In this document: positions 51,661 to 61,334 of the stretch, piece by piece
How the letters are laid out: every line of letters begins with the position of its first letter
How positions within the stretch are numbered: the first letter of the stretch is position 1
Assembly: GCA_963757115.1 (NCBI GenBank)
Contig: CAVWQV010000001.1
Coordinates: 124,001-188,000 of the forward strand
DNA: 64,000 nucleotides
Reading direction: 5' to 3'
From: CAVWQV01 sp963757115
GTDB lineage: Bacteria > Pseudomonadota > Alphaproteobacteria > Acetobacterales > Acetobacteraceae
Translations under genes and position numbers: made by a program
Notes under the pieces: generated by a model
The model's input: only the letters and a program-made list of their open reading frames with translations
What the model was told of the DNA's origin: nothing
The model's database searches: none

Positions 51661-53145
51661 GTGACGTGGATCAACCGAACGACCGGCTGGGCGGCCGGGC
51701 TTGCCGTGCTCACCTTGCTTCGCCTCGTAATTGCCGCAGAAGCACCGCTCTCGCCCGACGAGGCATATTACTGGGTCTGGTCACGCGCTCTTGCGGCGAG
51801 CTATCTCGACCACCCGCCGATGGTGGCCTACTGGATCCGAGCCGGGACCGCGCTGGTGGGCGACGACGCGCTTGGGGTACGCCTGCTGGCCCCGCTATCG
51901 GCGGCCTTGGGGTCCCTGTTGCTCGCCGACGCCGCGGACCGGCTCTACCCAGGCCGCCACGCCGGCATCGCCGCTGCCGCGCTACTGAACGCGACGCTGT
52001 TGCTCGGCGTGGGCGCGGTTTTGATGACGCCCGACACGCCGTTGATTTTCTTCTATACCGCGGCGCTGTGGGCGCTCGTCCGGTTCGACGCGGCGGAGCG
52101 CGGCGCATGGCTGATACTGGCCGGCGCATTTTCCGGCTTGGCGCTGGACAGCAAGTACACGGCGGTCTTTCTCGCACCCGGCGTGCTGCTGTGGCTTGCC
52201 CTGACGCCTTCCCGTCTTCAGTGGTGGCGCACTCCCTATCCCTGGCTCGCAGCGGCCGTAGGGGCGGCGGCCTTCTTCCCAGTGATCTGGTGGAATGCAC
52301 GGCACGACTGGGCCAGCCTGCTCCGGCAGGGCGGCCGGGCCGGGAACTGGGCTCCGGGACGCGCGGCCCGCTTCCTCGGCGAACTCGTCGCCGGGCAGGT
52401 CGGGTTGGCGACGCCGCTCGTGTTTCTCATCCTGGTTGCGGGAATGGTCCGTGTCGTTCGCGTGGCATGGCGCGAGCGTGCGTCCGGCTCCGTTCTTCTC
52501 ACCGCCCTCACGTTGCCGCCGCTGCTTGTATTCGCCGAGCACGCGGTCGGCGACCGGGTGCAGGCGAACTGGCCGGCCATCCTCTATCCGCCGGCCGCGC
52601 TGGCCGGGGCGGGGATGACGGGGCGAGCCTGGGCGCGGCTTCGGACAGCAGCGGTCGCCCTCGGGCTGGCCGTGACGCTGGTCGTCTACGTGCAAGCTGT
52701 CGCGCGACCCTGGCCACTTTCCCCGCATCGCGATCCGACGACCTTGCGGCTTGCCGGCTGGCCCGAACTCGCCCGGGAGGTCGAAGCGCTTCGGCGGGAG
52801 CAGGGTGCCAAGTTCATCGCCGCCGACGAATACGGTGTGGCGGGCGAGCTCGCCTGGGCTGCCGCCCCCGGAACGCGGGTCGTCGGCGTGGAGGACAGGT
52901 GGCGGCGCTTCGCCTTGCCGCAGGCCGAGCTCATGGGAGAACCAGGGCTGCTGGTACGAAGCGCCAGACGCGCCGGGGAAGGCCTCGACGCTGGTGTCTG
53001 GGCCGACATCCGACCGGTCGCCAACGCGATGCGGGCCGTCGATGGGCAGGTAATCGAGGAATTCCGGGTCTATCGGGTCGTAGGGGGGCGGAGCGACCCA
53101 CGTGTGGTCGATTTGCCTGCACGCGCAACAATTGTTCCCGATTAG
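51661..53145 (+). CDS. GT39/ArnT-like membrane glycosyltransferase
   Basis: A 494-residue polytopic protein of the ArnT/PMT (GT-C) family. The conserved first periplasmic loop is visible: APLSPDEAYYWVWSRALAASYLDHPPMVAYWIRAGTALVGDDALGVRLLAP, with the DEAYYW acidic motif that binds the lipid-phosphate sugar, and LDHPP. About ten hydrophobic segments follow, then a soluble C-terminal domain (AGELAWAAAPGTRVVGVEDRWRRF). It probably transfers a sugar from a polyprenyl-phosphate donor to lipid A or a protein. GTG at 51661 gives a good first helix; no strong ribosome site precedes it, perhaps because of coupling to Lrp. Confidence 0.88.
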   Translation: MTWINRTTGWAAGLAVLTLLRLVIAAEAPLSPDEAYYWVWSRALAASYLDHPPMVAYWIRAGTALVGDDALGVRLLAPLSAALGSLLLADAADRLYPGRHAGIAAAALLNATLLLGVGAVLMTPDTPLIFFYTAALWALVRFDAAERGAWLILAGAFSGLALDSKYTAVFLAPGVLLWLALTPSRLQWWRTPYPWLAAAVGAAAFFPVIWWNARHDWASLLRQGGRAGNWAPGRAARFLGELVAGQVGLATPLVFLILVAGMVRVVRVAWRERASGSVLLTALTLPPLLVFAEHAVGDRVQANWPAILYPPAALAGAGMTGRAWARLRTAAVALGLAVTLVVYVQAVARPWPLSPHRDPTTLRLAGWPELAREVEALRREQGAKFIAADEYGVAGELAWAAAPGTRVVGVEDRWRRFALPQAELMGEPGLLVRSARRAGEGLDAGVWADIRPVANAMRAVDGQVIEEFRVYRVVGGRSDPRVVDLPARATIVPD

Positions 53146-53200
53146 TTGCCCATTAAGCAGCCTGCCCCATGCTGCGCGGCATACGAGTGGCGCGGGCTCC

Positions 53201-54325
53201 ATGGCGAAGAAAGACAGCAAGGCCAACAAGCAGGGAACCATCGTCATCCGTAAGGAGGAGGTGGTCGAGGCCGGCCATCACGGCGGCGCCTGGAAGGTGG
53301 CCTACGCCGACTTCGTCACCGCAATGATGGCGTTTTTCCTGCTTATGTGGCTGCTCAACGCCACGACGGAGGACCAGCGCAAGGGTCTCGCCGACTACTT
53401 CAGTCCGAGCAACGTGTTCAGCCATAATTCTTCCGGCACCGGCAAGCCCTTCGGCGGCCACACCGCCTTTGACCAGGGTGCGATGGTGTCGGACCGGGGT
53501 GCGGCGCTGGTGACCATGGGGAACACGCCGGTGCCGCTCGAGGTGGAAGACGACGAGTTCGACACGCCGGCAACGGCGCTCACGTATCGGCGCGAGCAGG
53601 CCAAGAAAAAATCCGAGCCGAACGATGCGGAGTCTGTTCCCGCCGGAAGCGGTCCCGATGATGCGGCCAGCGTGGCTCGCGCGGCGAACCCGCCGGACCG
53701 AGCGACCGCCGAGGCCGCCCGCCAAGCGACGGAAGACCGGGAGACGCGCGCCGAGCGTGAGAAGCGGGAGACCAAGGATCTCCAGCAGGCCGCCCAGCAA
53801 CTCCGGGACGCCGTGCGCGACGATCCGAATCTAGCATCCATCGCCCACCAGCTGGCCATCGACATGACGCCGGAGGGCTTGCGCATCCAGGTTCTCGATG
53901 AGGACCGCAGCCCAATGTTCGCCACGGGCTCTGCCGCGCCGAACGAGCGCGCGGCCATGCTGCTGCAAAAAGTAACGCCCGTGCTGCTGCGCCTGAACGA
54001 AGGTATCTCCATCGCCGGCCACACTGACGCGATGCCCTACAAAGGGACCGATCGATCCAATTGGGAATTGTCCGTGGAGCGCGCCAACGCCACGCGGAGG
54101 CTGCTCGCGCAGGCTGGGCTGCCCGAGGAACGCATCCGGCACGTGACCGGCAACGCCGACCGCGAGCCGCTCATTCCGTCAGATCCTAACGCAGCGGCCA
54201 ACCGGCGCATCGCCATCGTCGTGCTGCGGGACTATCCCAAGACCGGGCCGCAGACCGGGTCGCGTCCGGAGCCGAGCGCGGTGGCGCCAAAGGCCGCCGC
54301 TGCCGCTCCGGGCCAGCCGGGCTGA
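53201..54325 (+). CDS. motB: MotB-like flagellar stator protein
   Basis: A 374-residue MotB. Residues 15-55 hold IVIRKEEVVEAGHHGGAWKVAYADFVTAMMAFFLLMWLLNAT, with the single membrane helix and the essential proton-binding Asp in YADFVTAMMAF. A plug-like segment and a long charged linker (EAARQATEDRETRAEREKRETKDLQQAAQQLRD) follow. The OmpA-like peptidoglycan-binding domain is in the second half (ISIAGHTDAMPYKGTDRSNWELSVERANATRRLLAQAGLPEERIRHVTGNADREPLIPSDPNAAANRRIAIVVLR). Stop-to-start distance to motA is six bases. The motB-motA order is opposite to that in E. coli. ATG at 53201. Confidence 0.93.
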   Translation: MAKKDSKANKQGTIVIRKEEVVEAGHHGGAWKVAYADFVTAMMAFFLLMWLLNATTEDQRKGLADYFSPSNVFSHNSSGTGKPFGGHTAFDQGAMVSDRGAALVTMGNTPVPLEVEDDEFDTPATALTYRREQAKKKSEPNDAESVPAGSGPDDAASVARAANPPDRATAEAARQATEDRETRAEREKRETKDLQQAAQQLRDAVRDDPNLASIAHQLAIDMTPEGLRIQVLDEDRSPMFATGSAAPNERAAMLLQKVTPVLLRLNEGISIAGHTDAMPYKGTDRSNWELSVERANATRRLLAQAGLPEERIRHVTGNADREPLIPSDPNAAANRRIAIVVLRDYPKTGPQTGSRPEPSAVAPKAAAAAPGQPG

Positions 54326-54331
54326 GCGACC

Positions 54332-55195
54332 ATGCTGACCATCGGAGGCTTGGTCTTTCTGCTCGCCTGCGTGTTCGGCAGCTACATCGCCTCGGGGGGA
54401 AGCCTCGGGCCACTCATCGAGGCAATGCCCTTCGAGCTGCTGACCATCGGGGGTGCCGCGGTCGCCATCTTCGTGATGTCGAACAGCATGTACGCCGTCA
54501 AGCACACGCTCGGCGGCTTCGGCAAGGTCATGAAAGGGGCGGTGTTCAAGAAGGCCGACTACATCGACCTCTTGACGCTGCTCTACCTCCTGGTGCGGCT
54601 GGCCAGCACGAAAGGCAACATGGCGCTCGAGGCGCACATCGAGAAGCCGGAGGAAAGTGCCGCATTCCAGAGATTTCCCAAGGTTCTCAAGAACCACCAC
54701 GCGACCGCCATCATCTGCGACTACCTGCGCATGGTCGGCATGAATGCCGATGATCCCAACCAGATCGAGGACGTGCTGGCGCGCGAACTCAAGAAAACAC
54801 TGCACGAGGAGCTGCACGGGTCGCACGCGCTGCAAAGCATGGCCGATGCGCTGCCGGCGCTCGGCATCGTCGCCGCCGTGCTCGGCGTGATCAAGACGAT
54901 GTCGCACATCGCCGAGCCGCCCGCCGTGCTGGGTGCGATGATCGGCGGCGCATTGGTCGGGACCTTCCTCGGCGTGCTGATGGCCTACGGCATGGCCGGT
55001 CCGTTCGCAGCCCGCATCAAGGGCGTGGTCGAGGAGGAGAGCAAGTACTACGAGGTGATCCGCGCCGTTCTCGTGGCCCATCTGCATGGCAATGCGCCTC
55101 AGGTCAGTGTCGAGACCGGCCGCAAAATGGCGCCCAACCAGCACATGCCGAGCTTTCAGGAACTCGACACTGCGGTGCAATCGGCGCAGCTTTGA
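54332..55195 (+). CDS. motA: MotA-like flagellar stator protein
   Basis: A 287-residue MotA with four membrane helices: LTIGGLVFLLACVFGSYIASGG (TM1), FELLTIGGAAVAIFVMSN (TM2), MADALPALGIVAAVLGVIKTMSHI (TM3) and VLGAMIGGALVGTFLGVLMAYGMAGPFAARIKGVVEEESKYYEVIRAVLVAHLHG (TM4 and the C-terminal helix). The cytoplasmic loop with charged residues (ADYIDLLTLLYLLVRLAST...) interacts with the rotor. MotA and MotB form the 5:2 stator complex that drives the flagellum with protons. No other flagellar or chemotaxis gene lies near. Confidence 0.93.
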   Translation: MLTIGGLVFLLACVFGSYIASGGSLGPLIEAMPFELLTIGGAAVAIFVMSNSMYAVKHTLGGFGKVMKGAVFKKADYIDLLTLLYLLVRLASTKGNMALEAHIEKPEESAAFQRFPKVLKNHHATAIICDYLRMVGMNADDPNQIEDVLARELKKTLHEELHGSHALQSMADALPALGIVAAVLGVIKTMSHIAEPPAVLGAMIGGALVGTFLGVLMAYGMAGPFAARIKGVVEEESKYYEVIRAVLVAHLHGNAPQVSVETGRKMAPNQHMPSFQELDTAVQSAQL

Positions 55196-55242
55196 GCCGT
55201 TATCCTGCGCGATGCGGGGGCCGCTAACTGAGGAGTGCGCGC

Positions 55243-55641
55243 ATGCCTCTCGACAGCGGTGGCGACGGCAGGCGGCGTATGGTCAACGTCCTTGGCGGCG
55301 TTCTGGAGCCGTGCTCGACCGACCCGGTAACAGGGTTCTACCGCAACGGCTGCTGCCAAACGGGTGCCGAGGATTTCGGCAATCACACCGTTTGCGCTGT
55401 GGTGACCGCCGAGTTCCTGGCATTCAGCCGCGCGCGCGGCAATGACCTGAGCACGCCGGTGCCGGAGTTCGGGTTCCCGGGCCTCAAGCCCGGCGATCGC
55501 TGGTGCCTCTGCGCGCCACGCTGGCAAGAGGCGCTTCAGGCCGACGCCGCACCCGCGGTGTTGCTCCGGTCCACGGAAATCAACGCGCTTGCCGATTGCG
55601 CGCTCGAAGATCTGAAGCGCTACGCGGCGGACGTCGACTAG
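55243..55641 (+). CDS. DUF2237 family protein
   Basis: A 132-residue DUF2237 protein. The family core is VNVLGGVLEPCSTDPVTGFYRNGCCQTGAEDFGNHTVCAVVTAEFLAFSRARGNDLSTPVPEFGFPGLKPGDRWCLCAPRWQEALQADAAPAVLLRSTEINAL. Conserved Cys in LEPCSTDP, GCCQTG and WCLCAPRW, and several Asp/Glu, look like a metal-binding site. Function unknown; the family is widespread in bacteria. The ATG at 55243 is used; a shorter start at 55279 (MVNVLGG) matches the family N-terminus equally well. Same strand as motA, 48 bases later. Confidence 0.88.
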   Translation: MPLDSGGDGRRRMVNVLGGVLEPCSTDPVTGFYRNGCCQTGAEDFGNHTVCAVVTAEFLAFSRARGNDLSTPVPEFGFPGLKPGDRWCLCAPRWQEALQADAAPAVLLRSTEINALADCALEDLKRYAADVD

Positions 55642-55827
55642 GCTTGCTTCGAGCAGCTTTGCAAAGCGGCCGCGACAGGGTGTGACGCGCCAGCAACGGA
55701 CGGGGGCGCCCGCTGACGGGATCACGCCGGTATATTGATGAGGCTTTCGCTTCGGGACGATAGTAGGCGGGGGAAACGGAAGCAGGGCTCCATCGCGAGA
55801 AGAGCCCAAGCGGGGGAGGCAAAAGCG

Positions 55828-57122
55828 ATGCCCCAGGCACGCTGGACCATGATCGTCCTCTGTTGCCTTGCGAATACCATCAACTACGTCGATCGCGCCA
55901 ACCTGGCGGTGGCTGCGCCGGTTATCCAGCACGAGTTGGCGCTCGACGCAGCCACCATGGGGCTGGTTCTCAGCGGTTTCTTTTGGACCTACTCCGTGAT
56001 GCAGATGCCGTTCGGCTGGTTTGCCGATCGGGTGGGTGCCCGCATTTCGCTGGCCGTAGCCGTGGTGTGGTGGTCCGTGTTCACCGCGCTCACGGCCGTT
56101 GCGCACAACCTCGAAACGCTGCTGGGCTGTCGGTTGCTTCTGGGTGTGGGCGAGGCGGGCGCCTATCCCTCCTGCGCCAAGGTGACCGCCAACTGGTTCC
56201 CGCGCAGCGAGCGGGGTGTGGCCAGCAGCATTTTCGATAGCGGCTCGCGCATTGGCTCCGCCCTTTCGCTGCCGTTGGTAACCTGGCTCGTCGGCAGCTT
56301 CGGCTGGCGCACGTCGTTCGTCGTCACCGGCCTGCTCGGCATCGTCTGGGTGGCGGTTTGGATCGTGGTCTACCGCGATCCGGAGCGGCACCGGTCTGTA
56401 ACACCGGAGCAGCTCCGGCGCTTGCAGGCCGAGCGTGGCACTCCGCAGGCGGCGGATGCCACGCCGATGCCTTGGATCTCGCTGTTTCGCTATCGGACGA
56501 TCTGGGGCATGATGCTTGGCTTCTTTTGCCTCAACTTTGTCATCTATTTCTTCATAACTTGGTTCCCGACCTACCTGGTGCAGGCGCGTGGCTTCTCGCT
56601 CGCCCAGCTCGGCACGCTGGGAGTGCTGCCGGCCCTGCTCGCCATCCCGGGGGATGGCTTGGCGGTTTTACCTCCGATGCGCTCTACCGCCGCGGCTTGA
56701 GCCTGACGGCTGCGCGCAAGATCTGCCTGGTCGGAGGCATGTTGCTCTCTTCGGTGATCACGCTCTCGGCGATCGCCCCGAACGTCTACGTCGCGTTGCT
56801 GTGCTTCGCGGTCTCCTACGCCAGCCTGGCCTTCACCGCGGCGAGCATCTGGTCACTGCCCGGCGACGTCGCGCCCACCCCCGGTCACGTCGCTTCAATC
56901 GGCGGCATCCAGAACTTCGCCTCCAACCTCGCCGGCATCGTGACTACGACGTTCACTGGGGTCATGCTGACCATAACCAGCGGCTCCTTCTTTGTGCCGC
57001 TCGCAGTCGCGGGCGGGTTCTGCATCCTGGGCGCCGCGATCTATCTGTTCGTCGTCGGCAGGATCGAGCCGTTGCCGGCCGCTGTCGGCGGGGCTGCAAT
57101 CGGGCGCAACAGCGCCGCCTAG
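55828..57122 (+). CDS. ACS-family MFS transporter (hexuronate/galactonate-type), frameshifted near 56655
   Basis: About 431 residues in the anion:cation symporter branch of MFS. The start RWTMIVLCCLANTINYVDRANLAVAAPVIQHELALDAATMGLVLSGFFWTYSVMQMPFGWFADRVGAR is the ACS signature. The first six helices and most of the central loop are read in one frame; after LLAIPG the protein continues in another frame (GGWLGGFTSDALYRRGLSLTAARKICLVGGMLLSSVITL) and ends AIGRNSAA at 57122. One indel in a G-rich run (near 56655) explains it. Substrates of the family are sugar acids or organic acids, which fits the two downstream sugar-acid enzymes. GGGGGAGG precedes the ATG. Confidence 0.85.
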
Positions 57123-57132
57123 GAGGTTTGCC

Positions 57133-58329
57133 ATGCAGCAGCACTACAAACCGCCGGTCGACGGATACGCCGGAAGCTGGGTGGGGCGTGCCTGGCTGCC
57201 CGGCCCGGACGGCGGACCGGCCGTCGTCGCCGTGCGCCCGGACGGCGTGTTCGATGTGACGCGCTCCGTGGCTACCACCAGCGCGCTGTTTGATCTTCCG
57301 GACCCGGTCGGTTTCCTGCGCGCCGCACCGGGCGAGCGGATCGGCGATGTCGAGGAACTGCTGCGGAACAGCGACGAATCGCGGCGGGACGTGTCTCGGC
57401 CTTGGTTGCTCGCGCCGATCGACCTGCAGGCGATCAAGGCGGCGGGCGTCACCTTCGCCGCGAGCCTGCTGGAGCGCATCGTCGAGGAGCACGCGAAAGG
57501 CAATCCGGCGGCCGCCGAGGGCGCGCGCGAGGCCTTGGTCGCCGAGATCGGCGTCGATCTCTCGAAGGTGAAACCCGGGTCGAGCGAGGCCGAGCACCTG
57601 AAGCAGGCCTTGGTCCGGCGCGGCTTGTGGTCGCAATACCTGGAAGTGGGCATTGGGCCGGATGCCGAGGTCTTCACCAAGGGGCAACCAATGTCGGCAG
57701 TGGGCTTCGGCGCGGACATCGGAGTGCATCCCAAATCCGTTTGGAACAATCCCGAGCCAGAGGTGGTGCTCGCGGTCAGCAGCGGCGGCCGGATCGTCGG
57801 GGCAACCCTCGGGAACGACGTCAACCTGCGGGACATCGAGGGCCGCAGCGCGCTGCTGCTGTCCAAGGCCAAGGACAACAACGCTTCGACCGCCGTCGGG
57901 CCCTTCGTGCGCTTGTTCGACGAAACCTTCTCGCTCGACGACGTGCGTCAGGCCGAGGTCGCCTTGCATGTCGAGGGAGCGGACGGGTTTGTGCTCGATG
58001 GAGCGAGCGCCATGCGAGAGATCAGCCGTGACCCGGAGGAGCTGGTCGCCCAGACCATCGGCGCCACGCACCAATATCCGGATGGGTTTGTGCTGTTCCT
58101 CGGCACCATGTTCGCTCCCAAGAAGGAGCGGGAAGGGGGCGGCGGCGGATTCACGCACCGGGTCGGCGACGTCGTCGCGATCGGCTCGGCGCGGCTCGGC
58201 ACGCTGGTCAACCGCGTCCGAACCAGCGACCAGGCCCAGCCCTGGAACTTCGGCGTGCGCGCCCTGATCGCCAACCTTGCGGCGCGGGGCCTGATCGAGG
58301 CGGCCGCAACGCCGCGTGCCGTTTCCTGA
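57133..58329 (+). CDS. Fumarylacetoacetate hydrolase family (2-keto-3-deoxy-sugar-acid enzyme)
   Basis: A 398-residue FAH-superfamily protein. The C-terminal catalytic domain has the metal-site residues in NNPEPEVVLAVSS (two Glu), GATLGNDVNLRDIEG (Asp), and GASAMREIS. Its length and N-terminal extension (GRAWLPGPDGGPAVVAVRPDGVFDVTRSVATTSAL) are like those of the 2-keto-3-deoxy-arabinonate/xylonate dehydratases (AraD1/XylX-type) rather than classic FAH. With the fuconate dehydratase downstream and an ACS transporter upstream it should act on a 2-keto-3-deoxy sugar acid. AGGAGG precedes the ATG. Confidence 0.85.
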   Translation: MQQHYKPPVDGYAGSWVGRAWLPGPDGGPAVVAVRPDGVFDVTRSVATTSALFDLPDPVGFLRAAPGERIGDVEELLRNSDESRRDVSRPWLLAPIDLQAIKAAGVTFAASLLERIVEEHAKGNPAAAEGAREALVAEIGVDLSKVKPGSSEAEHLKQALVRRGLWSQYLEVGIGPDAEVFTKGQPMSAVGFGADIGVHPKSVWNNPEPEVVLAVSSGGRIVGATLGNDVNLRDIEGRSALLLSKAKDNNASTAVGPFVRLFDETFSLDDVRQAEVALHVEGADGFVLDGASAMREISRDPEELVAQTIGATHQYPDGFVLFLGTMFAPKKEREGGGGGFTHRVGDVVAIGSARLGTLVNRVRTSDQAQPWNFGVRALIANLAARGLIEAAATPRAVS

Positions 58330-58347
58330 AGTCAGGAGAAGAGGATC

Positions 58348-59662
58348 ATGCCGAGAACGATCACGAGGATCACCGCACACGACGTGCGCTTCCCGACATC
58401 GCGCCACCTCGACGGCTCGGACGCGATGAACGAGGCGCCGGACTACTCGGCGGCTTACGCGCTGATCGAAACGGATGCGAGTGATGGCCTAGTCGGCCAC
58501 GGCATGACGTTCACCATCGGTCGCGGCAACGAGGTCTGCGTCAAAGCCATCGAGTCTCTTGCTCCCCTCGTCGTGGGCCGGACGCTCGAGGAGATCACCG
58601 CCGGCATGGGCAAGTTCTGGCGCACGATAGCCGGCGAGAGCCAGCTGCGCTGGATCGGACCCGGAGAAGGGCGCGGTTCACCTTGCCACCGCAGCGATCG
58701 TCAACGGCGTTTGGGACTTGTGGGCCAAGGTCGAGGGCAAACCGGTCTGGAAGCTGCTCGTGGACATGACGCCCGAGGAGGTCGTGCGGTGCATCGACTT
58801 CCGCCACATCACGGATGCGCTGACCCCGGACGAGGCGTTGAATATTCTCCGGCGCCACGCGCCCTCGAAACCTGAGCGCGAACGCGAGATGCGGGCGCGC
58901 GGTTATCCCGCCTATACCACCTCGGCCGGCTGGCTCGGCTACTCCGACGAGAAGCTCCGCGCCCTTTGCCGCGAGGCGGTGGCGAATGGCTGGACCCATT
59001 TCAAGCAGAAGGTCGGCGTGGACATCGACGACGATCTCCGCCGCGGCCGCATCATCCGTGAGGAGATTGGCTACGACCGCACCTGGATGGTGGACGCCAA
59101 CCAGGTTTGGGAAGTTGGCGAGGCGATCGCGAACATGAAGCGATTGGCCGAATACAAGCCGTGGTGGATCGAGGAGCCGCTCAGTCCCGATGACGTGCTC
59201 GGTCACGCGAAGGTCGCCGAGGCCGTGCGTCCGCTAGGCATCGGCGTCGCAACCGGTGAGCATTGCCAGAACCGCGTGATGTTCAAGCAGTTCCTGCAAG
59301 CCGGTGCGCTTGATTTTTGCCAGATCGACGCGTGCCGCCTGGGCGGCGTCAACGAGGTGCTCGCGGTGCTTTTGATGGCCGCCAAGTTCGGTGTCCCGGT
59401 TTGCCCGCACGCCGGCGGAGTTGGCTTGTGCGAGCTGGTGCAGCACTTGTCGTTGTTCGACTACATCGCGGTTTCCGCCTCGTTGGAAAACCGCGTCCTC
59501 GAGTACGTTGACCATCTGCACGAGCATTTCGTCGACCCGGTGTTGATCAACGAGGGCCGCTACATGCCGCCGGAAGCGCCAGGCTACAGCGCGGCACTGA
59601 AGGCTGCGTCGCTGACCGATCACTCGTATCCGACGGGCGCGGCATGGCGTCAGACGCGATAG
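58348..59662 (+). CDS. L-fuconate dehydratase-like enolase-superfamily enzyme, frameshifted near 58665
   Basis: About 437 residues, mandelate-racemase group. The N-terminal capping domain reads RITAHDVRFPTSRHLDGSDAMNEAPDYSAAYALIETDASDG and KFWRTIAGESQLRWIGP, the fuconate-dehydratase start. After an indel near 58665 it goes on HLATAAIVNGVWDLWAKVEGKPVWKLLVDMTPEE. Catalytic residues are visible: Lys in GWTHFKQKVGVD, Asp in MVDANQVWEVGEAI, Glu in WWIEEPLSPDDV, and His in CPHAGGVGLCELVQHLSLFDY, a FucD hallmark. It dehydrates L-fuconate or a related acid to its 2-keto-3-deoxy form, feeding the FAH-type enzyme. Confidence 0.87.
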
Positions 59663-59698
59663 GCTCGATCCGGTCGCGTCGCGCGCGCGGTCGTTTGG

Positions 59699-61231
59699 TC
59701 ACCCCTGTAGCCACGTCTCCATCTCATGCCGCTGGATCTTGCCCGTGGTGCTGCGCGGGAACGCCTCGAGCGCGATGAAACGGATCTCCTTCGGCCGCTT
59801 GTAGCCGGCGAGATTGCTGCGGCAGGCTTCCATCAGATCGGCCTCCGTCAGGCCAGGGTCGCGCCGTGCGACAAAGGCAACCGGGACCTCGCCCCAGCGC
59901 GCGTCGGCTCGCCGCACCACCACGGCATCCGCGACGCGCGGATCGGCCAGCAGTACCTGCTCGATCTCGGCCGGGTAGATGTTCTCGCCTCCGGACTTGA
60001 TGAGATATTTCACCCGGTCCACGAACTCGATCGTGCCGTCCGCATTGCGCGTAAACATGTCGCCCATGTGGAACCAGCCGCCGCGGAAATCGCGCGCGTT
60101 GGTTTCGGGTGCGTTCCAGTAGCCGCTGAACAAGGTCGGGCCGCGCATGGCAAGCTCACCCGGGGCACCGTCGGGCACATCCCGATCTTCCGTGTCCACC
60201 AGCCAAATCAGGCAGCTCGCGCTTGGGGTCTTGGGCAGGCGCGCCGGAGCTTCGCCCACCGCGACGCGTCCGGCGGACGCAGGTGGCAGTCCGGTTTCCG
60301 TTGCACCGAACGTGTTGGCGTAAGGCGCCCCAAGCAGGCGGGTCAGCTCGGCCAATTCTTGCCGTGGCACAAGGTCGGCCATTGCGCCGACGAGCTTCAC
60401 GCCGCGCGGCACTGATCGGCGGCGCTTCAAGCCCGCGATCATGTCGGCGATCATGCCGGGCATGGCCACCAACCACCAAAGCCGCTCGGTCTCCACCACG
60501 TGAAGGATGCGGTCGATGTCGTAGCCCGGCACCACATGCACCGTGCCGCCGAGGCACAGCGCGTGGATCGACTGGTCGGCAGACACCATGTGGAACATCG
60601 GCGCCCAGGCCAGGAATGCGTCGCCCGGAGCAAGGTTGAACTCCACGCAGCTCGTGAACATACGGGCGATCTGCGCGCGGTGGCTGACGAGCGCGCCCTT
60701 CGGGAGCCCGGTCGTGCCGCTGGTGTAGAGAATCACGTGGCCGTCTTCCGGCTCGGCCTCGGAGACGGGCTCTGCGGCGCTCGCCTGCGCAAGCCGCTCC
60801 TGGTACTCCGCGCCGAAAACGAGAACCTCGCCGCATCCCTCTAACGCGCGGGCGCTGTCCGAATACCCAGGCGAAGCGAGGCAGGCGCGCGGTTCCGTCA
60901 GCCGGACGCAATGGGCGAGCTCGCGGGGCGCAAGCCGCCAGTTGAGCGCGCAAACGATCGCGCCTAGCTTCGCGGCCGCGAACAGGAGTTCGAGGTACTC
61001 CGCCCGGTTCTCCGACAGGATGGCGACACGGTCGCCGCGCCCGATCCCCATGGCGCGCAGCGCGTGAGCCAGCCGGTTCACCCGCTCGTTGAACCCGTCA
61101 AACGTCAACCGACGGTCGCCATCCACCACCGCCAGCCGCCCGGGATGCAGCCGCGCCCGTTCCCGGAGCAGCGCCCCGATCGTCAAGCTGGCCGCTCCGG
61201 CGGCGAGTGAGGCGTCGATCCCGTTCCGCAT
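59699..61231 (-). CDS. AMP-forming acyl-CoA synthetase
   Basis: An intact 510-residue ANL-superfamily ligase. The motifs in order: LTIGALLRERARLHPGRLAVVDGDRRLTFDGFNERVNRLAHAL, P-loop ILYTSGTTGLPKGALVSH, WAPMFHMVSADQS, YANTFGATETGLP, GGWFHMGDMFTRNADG, hinge DRVKYLIKSGGENIYPAEIEQVL and the catalytic Lys in RSTTGKIQRHEM. It activates an acid to its CoA thioester; substrate not clear (small aryl or branched acid). The ATG at 61231 (MRNGIDASL) gives standard length. Divergent from the hydantoinase genes (104 bases), so the two may share a control region. Confidence 0.92.
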   Translation of the reverse strand: MRNGIDASLAAGAASLTIGALLRERARLHPGRLAVVDGDRRLTFDGFNERVNRLAHALRAMGIGRGDRVAILSENRAEYLELLFAAAKLGAIVCALNWRLAPRELAHCVRLTEPRACLASPGYSDSARALEGCGEVLVFGAEYQERLAQASAAEPVSEAEPEDGHVILYTSGTTGLPKGALVSHRAQIARMFTSCVEFNLAPGDAFLAWAPMFHMVSADQSIHALCLGGTVHVVPGYDIDRILHVVETERLWWLVAMPGMIADMIAGLKRRRSVPRGVKLVGAMADLVPRQELAELTRLLGAPYANTFGATETGLPPASAGRVAVGEAPARLPKTPSASCLIWLVDTEDRDVPDGAPGELAMRGPTLFSGYWNAPETNARDFRGGWFHMGDMFTRNADGTIEFVDRVKYLIKSGGENIYPAEIEQVLLADPRVADAVVVRRADARWGEVPVAFVARRDPGLTEADLMEACRSNLAGYKRPKEIRFIALEAFPRSTTGKIQRHEMETWLQG

Positions 61232-61334
61232 CGCCAGCCAACGGTAGGCGCGGCGGCCGCGGACGGGCAAGCGCGGCAGGACTTGAGCCTGCTTCTTGCA
61301 CGGGTTCAACTGGCCGGGCAGGCGAGGGTGGCGG

